From an uncultured Sphingomonadales bacterium (GTDB taxonomy: Bacteria; Pseudomonadota; Alphaproteobacteria; Sphingomonadales; Sphingomonadaceae), in contig CAIPWG010000191.1 in the NCBI GenBank assembly GCA_903868655.1, positions 1 to 11,547 on the forward strand: DNA of 11,547 bases, read 5' to 3'. This document shows, one piece after another, positions 6,569 through 11,547 of the stretch. A program made the translations under genes and the position numbers. The notes below the pieces were generated by a model that saw nothing but the letters and a program-made list of their open reading frames with translations, was not told the origin of the DNA and did no database searches. Numbering within the stretch: position 1 is the stretch's first letter; the number at the start of each line of letters is the position of its first letter.

Positions 6569-7111
6569 ATGCAGATCGAGCGGACCATGGGGCTGGGTAT
6601 TCTGGCACGGACAACAGGCTTGCGGGCCGGTCTGGGCTGCGCGCTGTTGTTGTGCGCGGGCGGATGCAGCACGATTCGCGATCACCGTGGCTATCTGGTC
6701 GATCCTGCCCTGACCCAGTCGGTGCTGCCTGGGGTGGACAACCGCCTTTCGGTTGAACGTTCGTTGGGCCAACCCACGATGAAAAGCCAGTTTGGCCAGC
6801 AGTCTTGGTATTATATTTCGCTCGATACCGCACAGCGCCCCTTTGCCCGGCCGCGTATATATGCCGGCTCGATCATGCGTGTTGCGTTTGATCCCGCGGG
6901 CACCGTGTCCGACGTGTCGCGTGGTGGGGTCGAGCGTGCGCTTCGGATCGATCCGGATGCGCACAAGACCCCGACGCTTGGCCGTGATCGCAGCTTCTTT
7001 GAAGACTTGTTCGGCAATATCGGCACTGTGGGCGCCTTGCCCGGGGGCACACCGGGCCAAGGCGGCGCCGGTGGTGGCCGCCCGGGTGGTACTGGTCCGA
7101 ACGGCAGCTGA
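6569..7111 (+). CDS. bamE: Outer membrane assembly lipoprotein, BamE/SmpA/OmlA family
   Basis: Lipoprotein subunit of the BAM complex that folds beta-barrel proteins into the outer membrane. The 180-residue product has a basic N-terminus, a hydrophobic stretch (about 18-29) and a lipobox-like CAGGCS with the acylated Cys at 33. Ala rather than Leu at -3 is slightly off consensus, and Ser at +2 is compatible with outer-membrane sorting. The SmpA/OmlA domain follows (about 40-120): HRGYLVD, the family motif LPGVDNRLSVERSLGQPT, WYYIS and VAFDPAGTVSDVS. The tail (about 155-180) is a Gly/Pro-rich low-complexity stretch. ATG 6569 is preferred because AAAGG (6559-6563) lies 5 nt upstream; the GTG at 6563 would overlap that site. 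It is divergent from the CBP3 run and leads into hslVU after 65 bp. Its start is downstream of an inverted repeat and an extended -10. Family call strong. Confidence 0.9.
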   Translation: MQIERTMGLGILARTTGLRAGLGCALLLCAGGCSTIRDHRGYLVDPALTQSVLPGVDNRLSVERSLGQPTMKSQFGQQSWYYISLDTAQRPFARPRIYAGSIMRVAFDPAGTVSDVSRGGVERALRIDPDAHKTPTLGRDRSFFEDLFGNIGTVGALPGGTPGQGGAGGGRPGGTGPNGS

Positions 7112-7117
7112 TCGGTC

Positions 7118-7136
7118 GGCGCTGCGGCGCAGCCCC
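7118..7136 (+). repeat. Short GC-rich hairpin after bamE
   Basis: GCTGC (7121-7125) and GCAGC (7129-7133) form a perfect 5-bp stem around GGC. Two more G-C pairs lie beyond a C-C mismatch. It begins 6 bases after the bamE stop. There is no following T-run, so intrinsic termination is doubtful. It could stabilise the bamE 3' end or partly separate bamE from hslV transcription. Confidence 0.4.
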
Positions 7137-7141
7137 AAGCT

Positions 7142-7169
7142 ATTGATTGCCGAAGCATGCCCCCCATAT
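7142..7169 (+). promoter_or_regulatory. Candidate RpoH (sigma-32) promoter for hslVU
   Basis: CCCCATAT at 7162-7169 is an exact match to the enterobacterial sigma-32 -10 consensus CCCCATnT. ATTGATT at 7142-7148 shares the TTGA core of CTTGAAA and is separated by 13 bp, within the accepted range. hslVU is a classic heat-shock operon, which supports the reading. Transcription would begin about 7 bp after the -10, at 7176-7177, which is the hslV start codon itself. Alphaproteobacterial RpoH sites often differ from the E. coli form, so experimental proof would be needed. Confidence 0.42.
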
Positions 7170-7179
7170 CCGGGGCATG
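7156..7179 (+). repeat. Perfect 8-bp inverted repeat enclosing the hslV start codon
   Basis: CATGCCCC (7156-7163) and GGGGCATG (7172-7179) are exact inverse complements separated by 8 bases. The right arm ends in the hslV ATG (7177-7179). In any transcript starting upstream, for example read-through from bamE, the start codon would be buried in a GC-rich stem. The overlap with the sigma-32-like -10 means the two readings apply to different transcripts. Confidence 0.6.
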
Positions 7180-7749
7180 AGCGAACATGCAACCAGCCAC
7201 GGTATGATCCAGTGGCACGGAACCACCATTATCGGTGTGCGCAAGAACGGACGCACGGTCATCGCAGGCGATGGCCAGGTGTCGATGGGCAACACCGTGA
7301 TGAAACCAAACGCGCGCAAAGTGCGCCGCCTGGGCGAAGCCGGCAAAGTGATTGCCGGGTTTGCCGGTGCCACAGCCGATGCCTTTACCCTGTTCGAACG
7401 CCTGGAGCGCAAGCTGGAGGCGCATCGCGGGCAATTGCTGCGCGCGGCGGTCGAACTGGCCAAAGACTGGCGCACTGACAAATACCTGCGCAATCTCGAA
7501 GCACTGATGATCGTCGCCGATGAGGATACGTTGCTGGTGCTGACCGGCAATGGCGATGTGCTCGAACCCGAAGCGGTGGGAGACTGCGTGATCGCCGCGA
7601 TTGGATCGGGCGGCAATTACGCGCTGGCCGCTGGCCGCGCGATCGCAGGCTATGAATCCGATCCCGAAACGATTGCCCGGCGTGCGATGCAGGTTGCGGC
7701 CGACATCTGTGTCTACACCAACGACCGCGTGACGCTGGAAGAAGTCTGA
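7177..7749 (+). CDS. hslV: ATP-dependent protease subunit HslV
   Basis: Proteolytic subunit of the HslUV (ClpYQ) protease. It forms two stacked hexamers with an N-terminal threonine nucleophile and is cytosolic. The 190-residue precursor reads [25 protein letters not shown]. Removal of 15 residues would expose Thr16 as the nucleophile, matching mature E. coli HslV (TTIVSVRRNG). Strongly conserved blocks follow: [80 protein letters not shown] and DICVYTN. A longer frame opens at 7147 but has no family support, and an ATG at 7204 would leave a 6-residue propeptide. No Shine-Dalgarno sequence precedes 7177; the nearby GGGG ends only 1 base before ATG. The gene lies 65 bp after bamE and 6 bp before hslU. 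A sigma-32-like promoter and a start-codon hairpin sit directly upstream. Identification is essentially certain. Confidence 0.97.
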   Translation: MSEHATSHGMIQWHGTTIIGVRKNGRTVIAGDGQVSMGNTVMKPNARKVRRLGEAGKVIAGFAGATADAFTLFERLERKLEAHRGQLLRAAVELAKDWRTDKYLRNLEALMIVADEDTLLVLTGNGDVLEPEAVGDCVIAAIGSGGNYALAAGRAIAGYESDPETIARRAMQVAADICVYTNDRVTLEEV

Positions 7750-7755
7750 ATCACC

Positions 7756-9057
7756 ATGAGCGATGCCCTTACCCCCAAAGCCATTGTCCGCGCGCTTGAT
7801 GAACATATTGTCGGCCAGCAGGACGCCAAACGCGCCGTAGCAGTCGCCTTGCGCAACCGCTGGCGGCGGCAGCGGCTGCACCCGAGCTTGCGCGACGAAG
7901 TCAGCCCGAAAAACATTCTGATGATCGGGCCCACCGGCTGCGGCAAGACCGAGATCAGCCGGCGGCTGGCCAAATTGGCTGATGCGCCGTTTGTCAAAGT
8001 GGAAGCGACCAAGTTTACCGAAGTCGGCTATGTGGGCCGTGATGTCGAACAGATCGCGCGCGATCTGGCCGAAGAAGCCGTGCGGCTGGAAAAGGCGCGC
8101 CGCCGCGAAGCCGTTCGTGAGGCGGCCAGCAAAGCGGCGATGGACCGCCTGTTGAAAGCGCTGGTGGGCGATGGTGCGAGCGAAGCGACGCGCGAGAGTT
8201 TTCGGCAGCGGATCGTCGAAGGCGCGATGGCTGATGTCGAAGTGGAAATCGATGTCGAGGACAGCCCGTCGATGGCGATGGACGTTCCTGGCATGGGTGG
8301 CGGGATCGGCATGATCAACTTGTCGGAGATGATGGGCAAGGCGATGGGCCGCCAGCCGACCAAACGCCGCAAGCTGCGCGTGCCTGATGCCTGGGACAAG
8401 CTGATCGACGAAGAAGCCGAAAAGCGGATGGACCAGGACGATGTGGCGCGCGTGGCGCTGATCAATGCCGAAACCAACGGCATCGTGTTCCTCGATGAAA
8501 TTGACAAGATCGCGGTAAGCGATGTGCGCGGCGGCTCGGTCAGCCGCGAAGGCGTACAGCGCGACTTGCTGCCGCTGATCGAAGGCACGACGGTTGCCAC
8601 CAAATATGGCCCGATGAAGACCGACCATGTGTTGTTCATCGCGTCGGGTGCGTTCCATATCGCCAAGCCGAGCGACATGCTGCCCGAATTACAGGGCCGT
8701 TTGCCGATACGCGTAGAATTGCAGGCGCTGTCCGAGAATGATTTCGTGCGTATCCTGTCAGAAACGCGCGCCAATCTGGTCGAACAGTATTGCGCCCTGC
8801 TGGCCACCGAGCAGGTCACGCTGCAGTTCACCCCAGGCGCGATTCGCGCGATTGCGCGCACGGCTGCGCAAGTGAACGACAGCATCGAAAACATCGGCGC
8901 ACGACGGTTGCAGACGGTCATGGAAAAGCTGCTCGAAGACGTCAGCTTCGATGCCGAAGACCGCGTGGATGCCACCGTGACGATCGATGAAGCCTATGTT
9001 GCCGAGCGGCTGGCGCAATTGGCCAGCAACACCGACTTGTCGAAATACATTCTTTAG
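7756..9057 (+). CDS. hslU: ATP-dependent protease ATPase subunit HslU
   Basis: AAA+ unfoldase that recognises substrates and threads them into the HslV chamber. The 433-residue length is typical. It opens with [17 protein letters not shown], then Walker A GPTGCGKT (58-65), the substrate-gripping pore loop GYVGR (91-95), the helical I-domain (about 110-235, with a Met/Gly-rich segment near 172-200), Walker B IVFLDE (243-248), a sensor-1 area near IASGAF (295-300) and the arginine finger in [12 protein letters not shown] (Arg315 by alignment with E. coli Arg325). GARRL supplies sensor 2. The C-terminus DLSKYIL is the conserved tail that inserts into HslV on activation. ATG 7756 lies 6 bp after the hslV stop, with only a weak purine stretch (GAAG) before it, so translational coupling is likely. 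The start agrees with the family N-terminus. Identification is essentially certain. Confidence 0.97.
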   Translation: MSDALTPKAIVRALDEHIVGQQDAKRAVAVALRNRWRRQRLHPSLRDEVSPKNILMIGPTGCGKTEISRRLAKLADAPFVKVEATKFTEVGYVGRDVEQIARDLAEEAVRLEKARRREAVREAASKAAMDRLLKALVGDGASEATRESFRQRIVEGAMADVEVEIDVEDSPSMAMDVPGMGGGIGMINLSEMMGKAMGRQPTKRRKLRVPDAWDKLIDEEAEKRMDQDDVARVALINAETNGIVFLDEIDKIAVSDVRGGSVSREGVQRDLLPLIEGTTVATKYGPMKTDHVLFIASGAFHIAKPSDMLPELQGRLPIRVELQALSENDFVRILSETRANLVEQYCALLATEQVTLQFTPGAIRAIARTAAQVNDSIENIGARRLQTVMEKLLEDVSFDAEDRVDATVTIDEAYVAERLAQLASNTDLSKYIL

Positions 9058-9121
9058 GGTCGTCGGCACGCACAAATCCTTTTGGCAAAGGCAGTTGATC
9101 GCGGCCTCGGTCTGCGACAGG

Positions 9122-9157
9122 TTGCGCATCGGGCAGTGGTTGCCCCTTGGGGCGCAA
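9122..9157 (+). repeat. Two-part hairpin in hslU-MFS intergenic region
   Basis: TTGCGC (9122-9127) pairs with GCGCAA (9152-9157), and inside it GGGCA (9131-9135) pairs with TGCCC (9141-9145) around the loop GTGGT. The structure ends 7 bases before the MFS start codon and has no T-run. It may act in the 5' leader of the permease mRNA. I could not identify a clear promoter or an intrinsic hslU terminator in the 107-bp gap; CCTTT/AAAGG at 9078-9091 is weak. Confidence 0.45.
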
Positions 9158-9164
9158 TGTCAGG

Positions 9165-10415
9165 ATGAGCGAGACAGCACAAGACCGCCCCCGGTTCGTA
9201 TGGGCAATGGGCCTGTCGAATGCGGCTTATGGCTTCTGCTATGCCGGGGTGCTGGTGACAATGCCGCAGATCATGGCGGCGCACGGAGTCAGCCAGCCGG
9301 TGATTGCCAGTGTGACCGCCTTGTCGGGGCTCGCTTCGCTCGCCACCTTTCTGGTGGCGCCCATACTCGATACGCTGATGAGCAGGCGGGCGTGGGCGCA
9401 TGGGCTCGGGTTCGTGGCGGCGGCTTTGACCGCGATCATGCTGGGTGTGTCGCCAACCGGGCCATTGATTGCGCCGTTGATGATGGCCGATGCACTCGCT
9501 TTGGTGATGTTGACCACCGCGCTGGGGGGGTGGTTGGGGGCTGCACTGCCCAAAGCGATGGATGATACCATCGGGGCATGGTTCACGATCGGCAACGGCG
9601 TCGGTTTCGGAATCGGTGCGTTTTGCCAGTATGAGCTGATCACCAGCCTGCCCGCACCGCTCGGACAAATCGCAGTTGGCGCGATCGGATTGTTGCCTTT
9701 GACGGTGTTACGCTTGATCCCGACGGCAGATTTTGGGCGGAAAGCTGTGCGTGAGAGTTTTGCAGCATTGGCGCGCGATCTGGCGGTGCTGATCCGCCAG
9801 CCGCTGGTGCTGCGCATTGCCATCATGCTGGGGATGCCGGGTGCCGCGTTCACACTGACCAATGCCTTTGGCGGACTGGGGCCGGACTTTCATGTTTCTG
9901 CGCATGTCGTCGATGCCGCCAATGGCTTTGGAGCCACTGTGATCGGAATGGGGGCGGCGTTGATCGGGCGGTGGTGCCTGCGCCATGTTCACGCGGCCTT
10001 GCTTTATCTGGGCATTGGTTCGCTCGGCGCGGTGTTCACGGCGCTGGTGATCGGCCTGCCGCATACGGCGGTTGTCTATATTGTGGCGGTTGCGGGCGAA
10101 AACATCGCCCAGTCGGTTGCGCAAGTGGCGCAAAATGCGATTATTTTTGGCTCGATCCGACGGGGCAGCGCGATTGCCGCTTCACAGTTCGGGTTGCTGA
10201 CCACGGCGGCCTTGATGCCTTATACATACATGCTGGCGCTTGACGGCTGGGGCTATCAACTGGCCGGCACTGTGCAGGGGCAGTTTTTCATGGATGCCGG
10301 TGTCAGCCTGACTGCCTGTGCGATCCTGATCGTGCCGGTGTTGCGGTGGATGCGCAGCGGAAAGCTGGTCGCGGCGAACAACGATGGCGTTGGCGATGTG
10401 GAACCAGCCTGCTAA
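9165..10415 (+). CDS. Major facilitator superfamily permease, possibly AmpG/PAT-like
   Basis: Inner-membrane secondary transporter of 416 residues with about 12 hydrophobic segments. The first half shows FVWAMGLSNAAYGFCYAGVL, then the loop between helices 2 and 3 reads FLVAPILDTLMSRRAWA, resembling the P-x-x-D...RR pattern of AmpG/acetyl-CoA (PAT) transporters rather than the classical MFS motif A. A charged central loop (about 196-215, FGRKAVRESF) separates the halves. The C-terminal tail is short and hydrophilic. ATG at 9165 is preferred over a TTG at 9147 because the family-like sequence begins after it. Neither has a well-spaced ribosome binding site: CAGG abuts the ATG, and GGGG is about 12 nt upstream. 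The substrate is unknown. The gene follows hslU by 107 bp and precedes DUF1737 by 9 bp. MFS assignment is good; the AmpG/PAT link is tentative. Confidence 0.82.
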   Translation: MSETAQDRPRFVWAMGLSNAAYGFCYAGVLVTMPQIMAAHGVSQPVIASVTALSGLASLATFLVAPILDTLMSRRAWAHGLGFVAAALTAIMLGVSPTGPLIAPLMMADALALVMLTTALGGWLGAALPKAMDDTIGAWFTIGNGVGFGIGAFCQYELITSLPAPLGQIAVGAIGLLPLTVLRLIPTADFGRKAVRESFAALARDLAVLIRQPLVLRIAIMLGMPGAAFTLTNAFGGLGPDFHVSAHVVDAANGFGATVIGMGAALIGRWCLRHVHAALLYLGIGSLGAVFTALVIGLPHTAVVYIVAVAGENIAQSVAQVAQNAIIFGSIRRGSAIAASQFGLLTTAALMPYTYMLALDGWGYQLAGTVQGQFFMDAGVSLTACAILIVPVLRWMRSGKLVAANNDGVGDVEPAC

Positions 10416-10424
10416 ACCACAACG

Positions 10425-10628
10425 ATGCATCAGACCCCCGAAGACCGCCCGATCTATCGCCTGTTGACCGGCAAAGACGACCGCGCCTTTTGCGAGCGCG
10501 TGTCAGAGGCGCTGGCCGAGGGTTGGCGGCTTTACGGTTCGCCCGTGATGACTTGGGATGGCGGTATGGATTGCATCAAAGTGGCGCAGGCTGTGGTGTG
10601 GCATGAGGCCGATGTGATCAAACGCTGA
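10425..10628 (+). CDS. DUF1737 domain-containing small protein
   Basis: A 67-residue cytosolic protein made almost entirely of a DUF1737 domain. The diagnostic pattern is YRLLTGKDDRAFCERVSEALAEGW followed by LYGSP and a final KVAQAVVW, matching the family's 'YR.LTG.DD..FC.RV...L..GW.LYG.P' signature as I recall it. No signal peptide, membrane segment or catalytic motif is present. Short proteins of this family have no assigned biochemical role. The ATG at 10425 lies 9 bp after the MFS stop without a clear ribosome binding site, so it is probably translated by coupling with the permease gene. Its 3' end overlaps the convergent POT gene by 11 bp. The domain call is strong; function is unknown. 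Confidence 0.85.
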   Translation: MHQTPEDRPIYRLLTGKDDRAFCERVSEALAEGWRLYGSPVMTWDGGMDCIKVAQAVVWHEADVIKR

Positions 10629-11547
10629 TCTGCGGTGTGCGCGCGGCGGGATCGATCCGGCGCAACCATGGGGCGATGATCAGCAGCGCCAGCCCGGCCC
10701 CGCCGACGATCGCCGCATTGCTGGTCCAGAAGACAAAACCGCTGACGCTTTCATAAAAGCCGCCCATGTTGCCGGTGATCAATTGGGCCACAAAAGTGGC
10801 CAGAACATTGACCCCCAACATTGTCCCGCGCCAACGATCAGGCGCGGCATCGGCATGGTAGGCCAGCATGATCGGGGTGACAAAGCACCAGCCCAAATTC
10901 GACAGCAAATGGAACGCAAGTGGCAGCACGATCGGCGCACGGCCATCGCTGCCCAGCCATGGCCCCACTGCCAGGATCATCGTCGCACCGCCAAAGATCA
11001 GACAACCGATGGCCAGCTTGGTCGGAATATCGGCCTCTCGCCCCGCATCGCGCTGGCGTTTCCACAGCGCCAGCAACAGCGGGGTCCATATCAGCGGTGC
11101 GATGCCATCGAGCGCGGTGAACCATGGGATCGGTACTGAAAACGACCCCAGACGCAGCGCCACGTGGTCGCGCACCCACAAGTTGTAGACATTCCAGATT
11201 TGGGTCTGGGCTATCCAGAACGCCACATTGACCGGCCACACCGCCAGCACCGCGATGATCCGTCGCCATTCCGCGGGTGTCAAGCTGGGCGCCTTGTCCT
11301 GACGGGCTGGCGCACGCGGCGGATCGGGCGGCAGGTAGGACAGGCCGGCAAGATAGACCAGCAGACCGATCGACATGCCGATGCCGGCAAAGGCAAAGCC
11401 GGTATGCCAGCCATAGAGTGCAGCGAGCGTGCCGGTTGCCAACGGGGCGACAAACGCGCCGATATTGATCATCATGTAATAGATCTGGAACGCATCGGCG
11501 GCGCGTCGGTCTCCGCTGGCATAGAGCGCGCGGACTTGCGGGCTCAG
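10618..11547 (-). CDS. POT/PTR-family (proton-dependent oligopeptide) transporter, 5' end outside window
   Basis: C-terminal 309 residues of a proton-coupled transporter of the POT/PTR2 branch of the MFS, which imports di- and tripeptides in characterised members. The frame is open to the right edge, so the first roughly 120-150 residues, including the ExxER proton-coupling motif of helix 1, are not visible. FQIYYMMINIGAF (about 11470-11490 on the minus strand) fits PTR2 signature 2 at every position. The next segments, APLATGTLAALYGWHTGFAFAGIGM and PVNVAFWIAQTQIW, also fit the family. About eight hydrophobic helices remain, ending in a short basic tail. The methionines at 11470-11475 lie inside the conserved helix and are not the start. 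The 3' end overlaps DUF1737 on the opposite strand by 11 bp. Peptide specificity is inferred from the family and could differ. Confidence 0.88.
   Translation of the reverse strand: MSPQVRALYASGDRRAADAFQIYYMMINIGAFVAPLATGTLAALYGWHTGFAFAGIGMSIGLLVYLAGLSYLPPDPPRAPARQDKAPSLTPAEWRRIIAVLAVWPVNVAFWIAQTQIWNVYNLWVRDHVALRLGSFSVPIPWFTALDGIAPLIWTPLLLALWKRQRDAGREADIPTKLAIGCLIFGGATMILAVGPWLGSDGRAPIVLPLAFHLLSNLGWCFVTPIMLAYHADAAPDRWRGTMLGVNVLATFVAQLITGNMGGFYESVSGFVFWTSNAAIVGGAGLALLIIAPWLRRIDPAARTPQISV

Noticed and set aside
6563..6571. GTG 6563 as bamE start
   Set aside because: It overlaps the AAAGG ribosome site that is ideally spaced for ATG 6569.
7118..7136. Intrinsic terminator between bamE and hslV
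   Set aside because: A hairpin is present but no run of T follows it, so it is listed only as a hairpin.
6811..8658. 615-codon open frame antisense to bamE, hslV and hslU
   Set aside because: It spans three well-identified plus-strand genes, has His/Arg/Ala-rich composition without recognisable motifs, and is the expected shadow of GC-rich coding sequence.
11470..11475. Internal methionines as the start of the POT gene
   Set aside because: The frame continues upstream to the window edge with conserved POT sequence, and the Met pair lies within PTR2 signature 2.

Overview
The window is about 11.5 kb of compact, GC-rich chromosomal DNA. It most likely comes from an alphaproteobacterium, probably of the Sphingomonadales. 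The ubiquinol-cytochrome c chaperone, a BamE-type lipoprotein with a Gly-rich tail, HslV with a WHG|TT processing site, DUF1737 and the codon use all fit this. The order-level call is inference from protein character, not from a marker gene. All genes look like ordinary vertical-type chromosomal genes. I see no insertion sequence, phage gene, tRNA, rRNA or CRISPR array.

Layout. (1) 1-3910: the 3' part of dinB (DNA polymerase IV, start outside the window) converges on a minus-strand NUDIX hydrolase and a Dps ferritin-like protein. A 244-bp divergent region then leads into a plus-strand HerA/DUF87-type ATPase. All four have plausible roles in genome protection. (2) 3907-6361: a minus-strand run of three genes with 4-bp stop/start overlaps, in transcription order ubiquinol-cytochrome c chaperone (CBP3 type), DUF177/YceD protein, MATE efflux transporter. 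(3) 6362-6568: a divergent regulatory region with a strong inverted repeat and an extended -10 promoter candidate. (4) 6569-9057: bamE, hslV and hslU on the plus strand. (5) 9165-10628: an MFS/AmpG-like permease and a small DUF1737 protein, converging on the 3' part of a POT/PTR-family transporter that runs off the right edge.

How the genes work together. HslV and HslU form one ATP-dependent protease. CBP3 assists cytochrome bc1 assembly, DUF177 proteins are linked to rRNA/ribosome biogenesis, and BamE belongs to the outer-membrane protein assembly machine. The genes left of 3910 look like stress and DNA-maintenance functions.

No clearly new multi-gene system was found. The most interesting small-scale signal is at the hslV start. 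There a sigma-32-like promoter, a perfect 8-bp stem that contains the start codon, and the absence of a Shine-Dalgarno sequence coincide. This suggests a leaderless heat-shock transcript, or a structure-gated start, or both. The isolated HerA-type ATPase with its small upstream reading frame is the next most interesting item.
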